Made by a program: the position numbers and the translations under genes
Notes under the pieces: model-generated
The model's database searches: none
Told to the model about the DNA's origin: nothing
What the model saw: only the letters and a program-made list of their open reading frames with translations
NCBI RefSeq assembly: GCF_037392515.1
Contig: NC_090288.1
Location: 57,149,673-57,213,672 of the forward strand
Reading direction: 5' to 3'
DNA from: Haliotis asinina
Lineage: Eukaryota > Mollusca > Gastropoda > Lepetellida > Haliotidae
Length of the DNA stretch: 64,000 nt
Part shown: one piece after another, positions 12,679 to 24,559 of the stretch
Position numbering within the stretch: the stretch's first letter is position 1
Layout of the letters: every line of letters starts with the position of its first letter

Positions 12679-12820
12679 CTTGGAATCGAATCCGGGCATT
12701 CGGCGTGACAAGCGAACGCTTTAACCATAGACTCTTCCACTTTAAGAGTCAAAGACTTGGGTTCGATTTCCCAAATCAGCATAACATGCAAATCTCAATT
12801 CTGGTGTCTTCTGGCATGAC
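12679..12820. repeat. Two SINE family A fragments, head to head
   Basis: A minus-strand fragment at 12679-12733 (GGAATCGAATCCGGGCATTC, CGTGACAAGCGAACGCTTTA) abuts a plus-strand fragment at about 12741-12820 (ACTTGGGTTCGATTTCCC, then TTCTGGTGTCTTCTGG). Both keep the B box and lack the tail. Confidence 0.6.
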
Positions 12821-13818
12821 TCGAATATCTTTTTTCCGGCTATTACTAACACACAATGGGTATTGGTTGACCTATTTTAACACGGAATATTGGGCAGACC
12901 TCGACCCCTAACGTACCTCAGAAGTATGCAGGACTCTCCCAAACCTAGAAAGCGTGATGAATCTATATCGCGCACTTTATAGATTAAAATTTAGCTCTGA
13001 TAAATAACATTCAAAATCTCAAGTATGCAATTTTTTAATGTACATGATCTTAATTTTACATTTAATATATTGGGGATGTTTTGCAATTTATTTGATACAT
13101 TGATGAAACGTCATTCAGTGATGTAATGTGGAGTTCGAGCCACCTCGGACCAATTATCGCATACCTGTCTGTCAGGCGCGACGGCATCCAACGACATACC
13201 GCAGATACATGTCGCCGGGTTACTGCACTGATCGGGCAGAATTACAGGGGATGTCACCAATGGCGCTTCTCCGTCTGGTGTTGTAAACTGTTGCAGAAGA
13301 TTACCGCATGTTGGTCTTTGATGTCGTAAAGAATGTCGTTAAACCTTTGGTGACTGGCTTTGTTGGTCAGTGGGGACCAATGTTGGGATGGGATATTGTG
13401 ATGTGGGGTGGGGGTCGTGGTAAGAAGGGGATGAGGTGCTGGGGTAGGATGATGGTGAGGAGGGGTACACCTCAAGCCCTCTAATATCAAACCGCCACAT
13501 GTTTTATGGCTGTGATAAGATTCAAGTTGAATGTGTTTGTCGCAGCCTAGCATATCTCACTCTGGTCTCTCTGTAGATCAAACGAACGTGTCACAGGTCT
13601 TTCCGTGGTCTGTCTCTTGCACGCCATCATCACCTGTCAATACCATCTCGACGTGACGATGCAGATAACAGACGAACTTCATTTGATTAATAAGATTATG
13701 GTCAATTTTCTAAGGTTTGCTGTGCAGTTTCTACAGTTTACACATGTGCGTATTTGTGACAGAGTGTGTTTTGTCTTTTTATGTTTGGAACCCAAAGCGC
13801 ACCTGTTCTTATTACAAA
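12821..13818. other. No recognisable gene; G-rich patch
   Basis: Contains a G-rich plus-strand patch at about 13400-13470 (GGGGTGGGGG and GAAGGGGATGAGG). Otherwise no recognisable content. Confidence 0.45.
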
Positions 13819-13978
13819 GTGAGTGAGTTCATTTTCAAGCCGCTGTTATCAATATTCGACCAATAGCACTGCTGTGAACTCAGGAAATTGGCTTTACACA
13901 TTACAGATGTCGGAAATCGAACCCGAGTCCCCGGCGTGACGAGCGAACACTTTAACCACTAAGCTACCATACCGCTCC
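13819..13978 (-). repeat. SINE family A, near full length
   Basis: Starts with GTGAGTGAGTTC and ends in AGCTACCATACCGCTCC. The intact reversed B box GGAAATCGAACCCGAGT and CGGCGTGACGAGCGAACAC keep their CpGs, pointing to a relatively young or unmethylated copy. Confidence 0.75.
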
Positions 13979-15604
13979 TACTACTAACAGCATTTAAAGA
14001 CAACCCAGAAGGGCATTTTTTGTAAAATATACACGAAACGATGAGGTCATTTAAATTTATGATCTTCAAACTAAAATACAAGAAAATAATTTAAGTCTAA
14101 TCTAACTGAATATTTGTGTGTTTGCCTCGTAAAGAGCCTGGGGTATGCAACCCTTTAAGAAGCTGACCCAAGTAAAACATGACTATAATTATGTTAACGT
14201 GCCACCACCGACAGTGACGACAGACAGGAAAACCATAATCAACTACCTCAGTGTATTTTTGTAAACATGCTCCTAGAATCTTGCTGTGAAAGCGGCAGAA
14301 ATATAAGATTAGCGTGACGACAGGGAAAGTGGGGTGCTTATGTTACCGCAGCACAATATATCCAAATAATGGCACTTGCCGACATTGAAAAAAACTCAAC
14401 CCTGCACCTGTCGTCAACTCACGGGTAGCGATTCAAGGCGAATTTACCGGGTATATGGAGTAACAGAAAGGAGAGCCCGAGCTAATCCGGGTACAATGGG
14501 GTAGATCGGTTCTTTTTTAACTCATCTCGTTCTGTGACCGGTTTTGTTACGGGTATATGTCTTGCTTGTCCGTGTTATGGTATGTTCGGGTAATTACTCA
14601 TTTTGCCAAGGCTGGGTTCTGAATAGCCGTTCAACAACCCGCTGAGTTTAAGTGATTGTTAAACTTTAAAATCCGCGAGGGGATAATTTAGTTGTGAATA
14701 GTGAGTGAGTCATGTAACATATTCACTTGAGGGAGATTCTATATTAGGGGTAGAACGAGTCCTCTCATTGTCAACATGTCAACATAAGTTTCTTTTATTT
14801 AGTAAAAATGAGGGGTCGATAAGTATTTTTCAGTTCAAAATATTCATATCAACAATTTCTATTTTTTTCTAAATAGACAGGTGCGCGATGGGTTTTGTTC
14901 AGTGTTGGCATGTGCCATTAGCGTCAATGAAACGAACCTGACAACATATGTTTGTTAATAGCGATATACATGTATCCACAAAGTTATTTGGGGCATCTGC
15001 GATCGATTGTCCAGATTGTCAGCGTTAATGTACATGACGCTTCTGTTGCTGCGGAGATCTAGACACGTGAGACATGTCAGATAGAAACATGTTATTCAAG
15101 TCACATTGATACACATTTCATTCACTGTACTTTTGAACTTTCCCTCATCGATGTTCTTAATGTCAACCAACGGACTGTCCGGGACATGATATCTGCGATC
15201 AGGTTACTGACCGAGAACGGAGATAGAAACTCAACAGGTATTTCGGGGGTGTCTGAATATATTGTACGAACGCTTCATTGATCTTTTTAATCTTCCTGAT
15301 TCCCTTGATGTTACTCTTGATATATTTCTCTCCAAGACGATATCAAGGTGGTGTTTTCGTTGTCTCTTTGAAAATATATAACATTTCAGCTATCCCAATC
15401 GTACATGTTAATAATCAAACGGAAACCTACGTTTTAGGCCGATACTTTAAAGAATCAAATTCAGATTTCCAAGGCATCGGCAACTAGACATATAACAGGT
15501 GAAATCACGACCTGTTGCACTTATATAGTGTGTCTAGTAACCAAATGCTTTGCGCCATTCATTGATAATAATAACAACAATAATAATCACACAATGACTG
15601 GCTG
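13979..15604. other. No recognisable gene
   Basis: Unique sequence with no recognisable coding or mobile content. The frame at 15278-15487 is hydrophobic by AT bias and has no splice or domain support. Confidence 0.45.
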
Positions 15605-15763
15605 ACTGAGTTTGATTTTACGCCGCTTTTGGCAATATTCTACTAACATCACGGCGGGGAATATCAGAAACGGGCTTCACACATTGTACTCACGTGGGGA
15701 TTCTAACCCGAGTCTTGGGTCTGACGAGCTAATGCTTTAACCTTTTGGCTACCCCACCGTTCC
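15605..15763 (-). repeat. SINE family A, near full length
   Basis: Begins CTGAGTTTGATTTTACGCCG and carries GGGCTTCACACATTGTACTC and GATTCTAACCCGAGTCTTGG. It ends at the A-box end TTTGGCTACCCCACCG. Confidence 0.75.
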
Positions 15764-16200
15764 AATCACACAATGAACAGCTGATGTGAAGCTTTAAAGT
15801 CTCACACCAGTCTGATTCATATTATGATATCGTAAGTAAGTGACACATACACTTTAAACTCTCCACTTGAATTCAGAAATATGTTTCTCTGTCGCCTCAG
15901 GTAAACCCTACGACACGTCAACGCTACAGGTTATTGTACTGCAATTTGAGTTAAATATCTTCAGTCAAAGAAACACGCATACCTGCGAAAGAAATGAGTA
16001 CAATCGTATCATAAATCAAGCAACATTATATTCCTAGTTATTCAATCTCTGTTCTGAAGTGGTATATAAACCTTATCACGTAAGTACAGGTTCAACTCCC
16101 GCATACTTGCAGGTAACCTCACCTGCTGTTTGTGTGTTTAGCAGTGGGCATGTTTGCCTGCTGGGGCAGTACCTGTGTAGGGGTCGAGTGTGTGTATGTA
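15764..16200. other. No recognisable gene
   Basis: No gene recognised. The stretch leads into the G-rich run that starts at 16201. Confidence 0.4.
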
Positions 16201-16224
16201 GGGAAGTGGGTGGGGTGTGGGGGG
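16201..16224 (+). other. Potential G-quadruplex motif
   Basis: Four runs of three or more G separated by short loops (GGG, GGG, GGGG, GGGGGG, with loops of 4, 1 and 3 bases), which meets the usual intramolecular quadruplex pattern. Function unknown. Confidence 0.5.
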
Positions 16225-16257
16225 AAAGAGGGTCACGATTAGAGTACTATTGCTGAA

Positions 16258-16286
16258 ACGTGATCTCGTGCAATGCGAGATCACGT
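16258..16286. repeat. Perfect 11-bp hairpin
   Basis: ACGTGATCTCG at 16258-16268 pairs perfectly with CGAGATCACGT at 16276-16286 across a 7-base loop (TGCAATG). It lies 34 bases after the G-run motif. Confidence 0.75.
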
Positions 16287-16952
16287 AAATATGCGTGATT
16301 TGCGCATTTGGCATTACTAAGTATCTATCTATAAACATTTCTGTCCATATAATGAAAATCTTTATCTTGATATTGTGGTATCAAGTTTAAATATTTTGTA
16401 GCAAACATTCACCATATTACATGTGAATATCATACAAAACTGGCGTGAATATCTCACTAGTTAGGGCGACGTGGGCCAACAAAAGACATATTTCCGCCAA
16501 ACACATAAACTTGACAATAAAAAATCAGGCAATTTCATCGTTAATAGGAGTCGTTTAATTTATATTAACGAAACGGCAATACTATTAATATTCATTTGGA
16601 TTACTTTGTTGTTTACACTACAGTTGTCTCCCTGTGTAAAGTTACTGGAACTGCGTGACCGCTGTGTACACGTGCGGCTAGTCGAAGTTAAAACCGTCAA
16701 CCTTTAGCATTTTGGATCCGAGGTAGCCCAACGTGGTTTACGTGGTTTTTGATATTTTTATCATCACTTGATTTTTCTGCCTTAAGGACATTCTGATGTC
16801 ATGTACAGGAACGAAAATTGGGTGTTTCATATATAGGTCATGGGTTACATGACACAGACGCCTTCCAAGCTATGGGAATCGGTCGATAGCGTCCTTTAAT
16901 CTGTCTACCTGAGCGTGCCGTATATTTGAGGAATGCCCCTGACATAGGCCGA
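16287..16952. other. No recognisable gene
   Basis: AT-rich unique sequence. The frame 16471-16707 has no features supporting coding. Confidence 0.4.
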
Positions 16953-17063
16953 TATAAATACATGGCTGACTACACAGGTGTCGGGCAAGGCGACAGAAAG
17001 ACCATCTTTAAGAACAACAAACACCGGAAAGACTCTATTGTGAACACCGAGGAGAATCCTTAA
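16953..17063 (+). promoter_or_regulatory. TATA-like box overlapping a 33-codon ORF
   Basis: A consensus TATAAATA (16953-16960) is followed at 16962 by an ATG that opens a 33-codon frame ending with TAA at 17061-17063. The peptide starts MADYTGVGQGDRKTI and is charged and hydrophilic. A TATA box would normally direct initiation about 30 bases downstream, inside the frame, so the two readings exclude each other. Frames this short are common by chance. Confidence 0.2.
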
Positions 17064-17280
17064 TCTGACAATAACTCTCTGTAGAGTAACATTTAGTTAA
17101 AATTGTTATCTTATCTAAAACTATATATACTTTTTATAAAATCAAAAAATACTTTAAAAATACTTAAATGCATGCTAGCGCTTATGGGGAATTTAGACTT
17201 GCCAAAATATTCCAGACCACAGTCGGACTCCTTCTTAAATTTATTCTCAAGGGTATGAGGTGACAAACTACAGCCCGTGG

Positions 17281-17640
17281 TGCAATGAGGAGAGAAGTGG
17301 GGTTGAACATCGCGTTCAGACATCAAGGGTTGCATGTTCAATTTTCGACAGGCAATATGGAAAGGTACCCAGCGACACGGCCTGCAGATAGATTTCAAAG
17401 ACATACCATCAGTGAACCAGGTTGTGAGACGAGCTTCAGCCCTGGCTTTGATACCAGTGCAAGCAACTGGAGACTTCTGGTGGAAAGCTTTGGAATCTGT
17501 GGACATGAACGTGCCAGGCCGGCGTCCGACCATTTGCAGACTATGTGGCCGAGTAGTGGGTACAGGGGGGTCTGTCGCAGGTTTCATAGTGCTAGACCAC
17601 TCGGTGAATAGTCTGTTCAGGATATGCTCATTCCTACCTA
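17281..17640 (+). pseudogene. MULE (Mutator-like) transposase relic
   Basis: One frame gives IKGCMFNFRQAIW, then a GLQIDF block, then VVRRASALALIPVQ and DFWWKALESV at about 17319-17510. This order (GC-F-HF-QAI-W, then GL, then R-ALA-IPV, then an F-W-LE block) is the conserved segment after the catalytic core of animal MULE transposases, known from FLYWCH/MULE-type proteins. Downstream the similarity moves between frames (a DYVAE-stop-WVQGG reading near 17540-17570) and an in-frame TGA sits at 17304-17306, so frameshifts and stops have destroyed it. The 211-codon minus-strand frame (17111-17746) is an antisense shadow. No terminal repeats were found. Recognition is from memory of family motifs. 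Confidence 0.6.
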
Positions 17641-17725
17641 CCAGTCCTTGTATATATCCCCTTGAGGGAGGCACAATAACAACAAAACTTGATGGAACAG
17701 GGCCAGGGACCGATTGACTGATTGA

Positions 17726-17975
17726 TTGTTTCCCAACGCCGCACACAGCAATAGTCCCGCTATAAGGCAGCGGCCTGTACTGAAATAATTGAGTCTGGAA
17801 AGGACACTCCAGTGATCAGCAGAATGAGCATCGATCTTCGAACCAATGACGTGTAAACCGAGTCAACGAGCCTGACCACTCGAACCCGTTAGTTGCCTCT
17901 TGCCTCTTGCAACAAGCGTAGTCGCCCTTTAGAGCTAGCGTGGGTTGCCTATTCTATCCCGGATCTTCACGCGTC
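17726..17975 (-). repeat. SINE family B, near full length
   Basis: Carries AACGCCGCACACAGCAATAG, the ATAAGGCAGCGGCCTGTACT segment, CCAGTGATCAGCAGAATGAG and CCCGTTAGTTGCCTCTTGC, then a CTATTCTATCCCGGATCTTC end. The B-box region is partly deleted and GCCTCTT is duplicated. Confidence 0.75.
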
Positions 17976-19263
17976 TAGGGAAGATTACGGGGTTCGAACC
18001 CACTGAACACCCCCGACTCCGCCAACGCAAAAACAATTCTTCAGTGTGCTCATAAGTGATTTTCAAAGTGGTTGTGGTGGTTTGGGGGAGAGGGTCGACT
18101 GGATCCGCCCATGTCCCAGTCAGTTTGCCTTACTGTCTCCATTCATGGGATTGAATACACAGTAAAACAGGAAAACGGTTCAGAGCATCAACTCGGCGCC
18201 AAGTTAAGAACCATGTAGTGTGGGGTACCCCTAGTCTTTATGCACACGGCGCCGACCACGACGCCGGCCTTCAAATCAATTGCAGCCATATAAATGCCCC
18301 CCTCTCATTAATGTCGTATAAAAACGCTGGAACCCGAGGCGTCTTTGAAAATACACCTGATACGTTTTATAACTGTTACAGTATACTATGAATACCCTGA
18401 CAATCTATTTTTCATTCATTTAGTCATAAGCCCCCACGAACCTTTCGCATAAGCCCCTACAAACCTTTCGTGAATGGACTGAACACATCACATGGCGCCT
18501 TTATACAAAGCTGAATTATCCATAACTTTGTAACTAGCCACTTATGCCTTTCGGAATAGGCGTCTTTAGCTACTTTACAAAACTTCACTTCTCATCGTTA
18601 TTTCATATCGCACACGTGCGTTCCCGTTGTCTTGATTTGCATCAGAGTTGCGTCCCTTGGCAAGCAAGAAGCATATGATTGGTTCGATTCGGTTCGCCAC
18701 CAACGCGTTGTTTACCGTTTGGTTTCACCTAATTCGTCAAAAACACCACTTCGAGTTTTCCTCCAACATGAAAGTGGCATGTCGTGATATACCTCATGTA
18801 ATGTGGAATTTTACCAAACACACTCACTCATCTACTGACGTTTATCTTAGCGTGTTGAGACACTGAGATATACGTATCAGATAATGAATTATGATGCTGT
18901 GTGAGTGAATGTCCCTGTAAACTGAACGCAACTTTCCCGTTAACGTACTTCGTACAGATACACAGTAACAAATCAGAGGTTAACCAAGGTTACCCAGAAT
19001 TCAGCAAAGGTCAGAGGTTACCCAATATGGGCCGCAATTCGCTATGCAGAGTTAAGTCCATTTGTCGTGATATAATTTCGTGAGTTCCCAGGTTCGCCAG
19101 CAGCATGTTTGTAGGCTCACGAAACTGGCCCAAGCCTAATAATTACACAATACCTAGCTCGTTAAAACGATACAAAACTGGCCAAGGCCTCATACCAGCA
19201 TAATACCTCGTTAAAACGATAAATCTGATATGAGTGAGATGCTGTTCAACAATGAGTTCGACA
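17976..19263. other. No recognisable gene
   Basis: Includes a two-copy 22-23-bp direct repeat (ATAAGCCCCCACGAACCTTT type) at about 18425-18470. No coding feature recognised. Confidence 0.45.
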
Positions 19264-19407
19264 ACCAAAGCGTTCGCTCGTCACGCCGAACACCCGGGTT
19301 CGATTCCCTACACGGGTACAATGAGTGAAGCCAATATCTGGTATCCCCTGCCATGATATTGCTGGAATATTGCTGGAATATTGCGTCAAACCAACCTCAG
19401 TCACACC
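19264..19407 (+). repeat. SINE family A, CpG-rich copy
   Basis: AAAGCGTTCGCTCGTCACGC, an intact CCGGGTTCGATTCCC B box, and a TGATATTGCTGGAATATTGC tail in which the GCTGGAATATT segment is duplicated. It retains nearly all CpGs. Confidence 0.75.
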
Positions 19408-20545
19408 AGTCTAGTATTAACTGTTACTGACGATGGTGATAGTGATTTTCATCGTTGTCACTGTCAACATTATATCATCATGCACTTCTTTCTTGAACTG
19501 ACAATAGGCAGATTTGTTTTCCAATCTATGATGTTTATGTTGTATGTGGTTGCTTAACTTGATAACAAATGACCACATCCAGTCTTGCTCTGCTTATCTC
19601 AGATTCAGAAGTCTCCTGAAAACTCATCTCTTTCAACAAGCTTTCTGCTGACATTTTATGCGCCTTAAGCAGGGTATTTAGCGTGGAAAGACGCTATACA
19701 AATACTCTATTATTATTACTACACACCATGCAGGTATATAAACACCAGACACAGGACGTTCCTTAATATGTTCTTACTCTTTTATCAGATTATATTGTGA
19801 AGGAGTAAGTATATACTCCAAAACGTCGCACTCCATAAAGTTTCGCCATTGATATGAAATAGTCTTAGATCATTCCCCGTTGCAGTTAAGAACGATCACA
19901 TTTCAGTGACATTTGCTGTGTTTCAAACATATTTCTGTTAACGTATCATGACTTTGAACATGATATCGTTCAACATACTGTAAATATTCAATTTTGAGGA
20001 CGCTCTGGACGGTAACCGGAAATACGAAAGTGTACACATGAGATATAAGTGAGGATTTTGAAAATGCTTAGCTATGATAATGCATAGATATTATAATCAT
20101 GACGTTTTATGTCTAATCGACCTAAATAGGAATACAATATAATTACTTTTGACAACCATAAGTTGTTTCGTTTGAATTTCCTCTCAATACTGTAGTGATC
20201 GTGTCCTTTCTTAGAAAAAATATTAACTATGTTTCAGCACAGTTGTTATTGCAAGAGAAGAAACAGTGAATAGATTTTTCAGCTGGACAACCACGTGACC
20301 AGTGTTGTGTTTGACCCCCATTGCCGACATAAGTTGACAGAACGTCATTTGATATTTGCGGTCATTTTCTTAAACAATTCATAAATTATTTCGAAAGTTT
20401 GGTTCAGTATATAATTATTAGGGGAAGGGATGATGGTGACAGGGATGGGTTAAGTTGGATTTCTTTGAAGACCTATAATACCGACGATGCACGATCGATA
20501 ACGTAACTGAATATCCAGTGGAAAGATAAACACAAAGCTACTTAC
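19408..20545. other. No recognisable gene
   Basis: Includes a CACGTGAC E-box at about 20293. Otherwise nothing recognised. Confidence 0.4.
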
Positions 20546-20581
20546 CACCTCTTCCTTCAGTGTCAGCAGCAGGTCATTCAT
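20546..20581 (-). CDS. Candidate short first coding exon (minus)
   Basis: On the minus strand an ATG at 20581 opens 12 codons (MNDLLLTLKEEV) and runs directly into GTAAGT (20545 down to 20540). The donor is strong and the peptide coding-like, but too short to prove. If real, the gene continues to lower coordinates; no second exon was identified. Confidence 0.2.
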
Positions 20582-20596
20582 CGGGACTTTGTTGGA

Positions 20597-20617
20597 TTTC
20601 AGTTTTCAAAACTGAAA
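20597..20617. repeat. 21-bp near-perfect palindrome
   Basis: TTTCAGTTTT, one central C, then AAAACTGAAA: ten perfect pairs. It lies between the two oppositely oriented exon-like segments at 20.55 and 20.64-20.72 kb. Confidence 0.7.
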
Positions 20618-20642
20618 CTACCTCAGTAATACCACGCGACAG

Positions 20643-20724
20643 ATGGCTCGTGCACCTTTAACTGACCATCGGTCACTTAGCATAGTAGGGGGTCAGCGTC
20701 CCCTGACATCAAAGGTCCGGCCAG
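20643..20724 (+). CDS. Candidate first coding exon (plus)
   Basis: An ATG at 20643 (context GACAGATGG) opens 27 codons starting MARAPLTDHRS and ends in a CCAG before GTAAGT (20725-20730), an ideal CAG/GTAAGT donor. The same frame stays open past the donor to 20885, so the donor is the main evidence for an exon end. No homologous domain seen. Confidence 0.2.
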
Positions 20725-20730
20725 GTAAGT

Positions 20731-22730
20731 CTGTTACAGGTGTTGAGCCTGAAATGGAAGAACCCCTTGAGGATCTGATCTGCAATAATATATCACATCC
20801 AACCGCCAGCCTGACCCTTAAACTGCCAGCCTTAGAGGTGCAGGTGCAAGCACCTGTATTTAATAATGGACTGTTCCAAGCATAATTACACCACCCGTTA
20901 ATAAAATTCGCGTTCATTTGAACAAAGGGGTATATGGTAGTTACAATAACGACATGTGTCAGCGCTGTTACACGTCGGTGACTTGAAAGAGATACATAAT
21001 GGCCTCATTCATAATTTCTTATCAACACATGTCCGTACAATCGAAGCCATGGTAATAGGTATGTTCAGGGTAATTAACTCAAAGATAATTATCGTTGAGT
21101 CTATTTCCAGCTATCCAATATACAGAGGACTTACTGTTGCGTTATAAAATTAAGATGTACCATTATGTGCTATAGTGTCTCGCCGTGTAGGGAGAAATTA
21201 GACATTTCTGAATGAAAGGGTCCTTTAAAGACTTCGTGCAGTTTTCCACTGAAAACTTGTAAAAAAAAGGTTTATTTTGAAATGTTTATCATTTCCAAAA
21301 AGTAAGCAATTCACCTCGTAGCTATATGTAAACCTATTCATAAAATTCCTTTCAGACTTAAACGATTCTGACAAAGTAATGTTTCTGTCCTGTAAAAAGA
21401 GTATATAGTGTGTGTGTATAGGTTTAATGTTATTCCACCTCTCTAAACATATTAAAGTATGTCATTTTTTTTTTTAAATCGTCTGTGAAATCGTCAGGTT
21501 TTGTGAAGTGGTAGGGTAAGGTAACAGGACGATGAGTCCCATTTAATGTTATGTAATCTCTTGAACTGTACAATTTTGTCAAATGATATTCTGGCAACAC
21601 CCCACCCTCATCTCGCCCCTTGCACAGACAACGAAATCATCGGCCTAAGTTCCTCATTATTTACCTAGTGTGTTTGTTGTATCTTTAACTACTAACGCAA
21701 ACAGCTTAAATATATAGCTAGACCACGTTTTGCACTGGTATAGAGATAGCGCGTTTAGATCTGCATTGTTTAGAATTTCTGCTAATATTACGGAGTTCTT
21801 ACCTTCCCATGGAGGTTCCCAGGTTCGCTATTACATGTTTGGGTACAACCGAATATGTTTTCTGGTCAAAAACAGTCAACTTCAGACGTAAGACGTTAAC
21901 ACTAATAGCTACGTACTTCGGTAAATGTATTGTTTTCTTTGTATAACATGTACTGAACAACAAGCGCGGGATCGATACCAGCTATTAGAATCTATCATGT
22001 CATCGAGGATCTGTCTGTTTGACAACGCCTGATAAATGGGTTCAGTTCAATCAGTGTCATAGCTGATTGTACTGCTAATCATTTGATCGAGTTTGACGTT
22101 AAAAAAGTCGAAGGTATTTTTACGAGGATAAAAAACCAAACAAATATAATGAGTTAATCGTGTTAGATGAATTGACATAATACTAAAATAAAATATTTAA
22201 ATGGGTGATCGTACTTGAAATTGTCATATTTTACAACAGAAGAAAAACTATCAAAGGAGAGAGAAAAAAAAGAAAAACTTACCTTAATTCCAAACAAACA
22301 AAGTATTCAAAAGTCAAATATTTGCTAAGATGGTTATCATAACATGAAACACCATCACAAGCGTGTGGGTTACACAACTCTGAAGTCTGTGTATACCCGC
22401 TCTACCATGTCAGGTAGACAGCTTTCAGTTTGCATTACAGACAGGTGTGCAGGCAGCAGGGGTCACCCTTATGAACACACTGGAGGTACTCTACAGGGAG
22501 ATAGCATCTCGGCGTATGTCAGCTCTATCATTATGAACTTCAAGGAGGTAATCGGCTGGATCATCGGCTCCCTAGACTTGCTGCAAGATTCCTTGTATAA
22601 CTGACAGTGGTGGTGGGTTGCTTTTGGTCTAAATGTGTTCGAGATTTGGTGTCGACTTGACTTTGTTATTTATGCACTGAGTCTATGGATAACACTTCAG
22701 TTCTTTCCTCTTGTCTGGCAATTTGGGGAG
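20731..22730. other. No recognisable gene
   Basis: Unique sequence. The frame 22344-22604 has no recognisable domain. A poly(T) run lies at about 21468. Confidence 0.4.
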
Positions 22731-22906
22731 ATTGGTGGCCATGTGGGCAAAGCGGTCGCTGCAGATAATCTGGGTTTGATTTCAAAGTGTGGACTACTTG
22801 TTGGTATCCTACGTCACCGACGTGGTTAAGTGCTTACCGTGGCGTAGAACCATCTTTACTCACTCACTGATTGATTCACTGACTGACCCACAGACTCACT
22901 CACTCA
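22731..22906 (+). repeat. SINE family A, diverged
   Basis: Weak tRNA-like head (GGCAAAGCGGTCGCTGCAGA), a degenerate B box TGGGTTTGATTTC, and a GTGGCGTAGAACC element before the CACTCACTGATTGATTCACT tail. Confidence 0.5.
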
Positions 22907-23158
22907 GTACAGATATTTCGCTAACGCCTCATGAATATTAGAGGTGTATCTTAGTAGCTGAGTCTTAGTATTAGTGACAAAACCATCTCCAGTAATACCA
23001 AATATTGATTTATTTTCATGGGCTAGATCGATGTTCATGTTTAAGATCACTAAATTGTCTTGTAAAGACTCGATTACTAATAGAAAGATTTCATATAGCT
23101 TGAATATTGCAAAGTGCAGCCTTAAACAGCAACCACCCAACCAACTTTCATATACAAG

Positions 23159-23440
23159 GAGTTTAGTTTTACGCTGCTTTCAGCAATATTCCGGATACAT
23201 GGAGGGGCGTTGCAAGCTCATGGTTTGTCGCGTTAGCCCGATAGGTAGCAAAGCTATACATATAGATATACATATAGATAGTATTTAGGCTTGAACAAAA
23301 CTTTCATTTTCAAATTCATGTGTAAGCCCGGGCTATTTCTTATAAATGAAGCTACGCCCCTTATACGAAGGTGGGGGCACCAGAAAAAGGCTTCACACAC
23401 CGTACCCATGTTGAGAATCGAACCAATAGGCGGTCCCATT
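23159..23440 (-). repeat. SINE family A, split by an insertion
   Basis: The tail end GAGTTTAGTTTTACGCTGCT and CAGCAATATTCC (23159-23200) is separated by about 170 bases from the matching GGGGGCACCAGAAAAAGGCT, CACCGTACCCATGTTGAGAA and ATCGAACCAATAGGCGG segment. The intervening bases are unrelated. Confidence 0.5.
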
Positions 23441-24029
23441 TGGAAATGCCCTTTACCTGTCTACCAAACACAATACATAATCAGACCACACACTTAAAAT
23501 TCTCAGTAATGGAGCCACATTCTTAATATATTTCCTTAATGTATCTGAAGTAAGTCTATGTGTCATCGCCTGTCAGGTATGTCGAGGTACACACGGCGGC
23601 TGCACCACGTCGCCATTGTCATAAAACGGTCTAGACGCCGTCCACTCAAATACATACAAAGTTTCACTTCAATACACCGTCTCTCAATGCAGGTCTACAC
23701 GGGTACCTGCGTCAGTGTGCAGAGGTCAGTTGTTTCATTGACCTGTCGTCTTTACCCAGTCAGTTTCACAATGACTGAGTGATTCAGTGGAAAGTAAATG
23801 TCATTACTTTCATAATTACTACTTTTAGTGTTGTCGATGTCTACTTAGTCAAATAGAACGTTGATGTTTATTAAACTTCTTTTGTGTGGGTTTGACAATA
23901 CACCGAAAAGAACCCTCCTTTGTGCTGCGAAAGAAGGATTTATGAAGAACAGTTACACTTGATGGCAGATGACAATAGGGCATACGGCGTAAGGCAACTG
24001 GGGCACATTTTCACATTCTCGCTATGATC
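23441..24029. other. No recognisable gene
   Basis: Nothing recognised; the plus frame 23558-23782 lacks support. Confidence 0.4.
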
Positions 24030-24216
24030 CGGGTAGGATCTGATCTTCATCAACCCATGAAGGCGGCGGGGTAGTTGTTAAAGGGTTCGGTCATCGCACC
24101 GAAGACCCAGTTCGATTCCCTACGGGTGAAGCCCATTTGTGACGTCCCAAGCCGTGATATTACTGGAATATTGCTAAAAGCGGCATAAAACTATACTCAC
24201 TCAACCACTCACTCAC
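24030..24216 (+). repeat. SINE family A with family B scrap upstream
   Basis: 24062-24216 is a family A copy (GGGGTAGTTGTTAAAGGGTT, AGTTCGATTCCCTACGGG, TGATATTACTGGAATATTGC, AGCGGCATAAAACTATACTC). It directly follows a family B end (ATCTTCATCAACCCATGA). Confidence 0.7.
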
Positions 24217-24285
24217 CTATCACACCTGCTTGTCGTATGAAATTGACAGACTTGACTGATGCAAATTATCCAACTTGAGTTGCTT

Positions 24286-24370
24286 GCGATGTTAATCACT
24301 GGATTGTCTGGTCCAGACTCGGTTATCTACAGATCGCCGACATACAACTGAAATACTGCTGAGTGTGCAT
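24286..24370 (+). repeat. SINE family B 3' part
   Basis: AATCACTGGATTGTCTGGTC, CAGACTCGGTTATCTACAGA and AATACTGCTGAGTG. The tRNA-like head is missing. Confidence 0.6.
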
Positions 24371-24559
24371 GCCGTTTCCAAGGTAGGCCTCCGACTGACA
24401 GTTCCCTTTCTACGATTGACATAACGTGTAATTCTGTCCACGAATGTTGTCTGAGGCACAAATAAGGATGCGTGCCGACTGCCTTCAGATAATCCACAAT
24501 ACCAGCAATTGTATGATGGCATGAGCTACTATCTATACCCACGGTCATGATCAATCAGT

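Noticed and set aside
17111..17746. 211-codon minus-strand open frame
   Set aside because: It lies antisense to the MULE relic, whose sense codons favour an antisense open frame.
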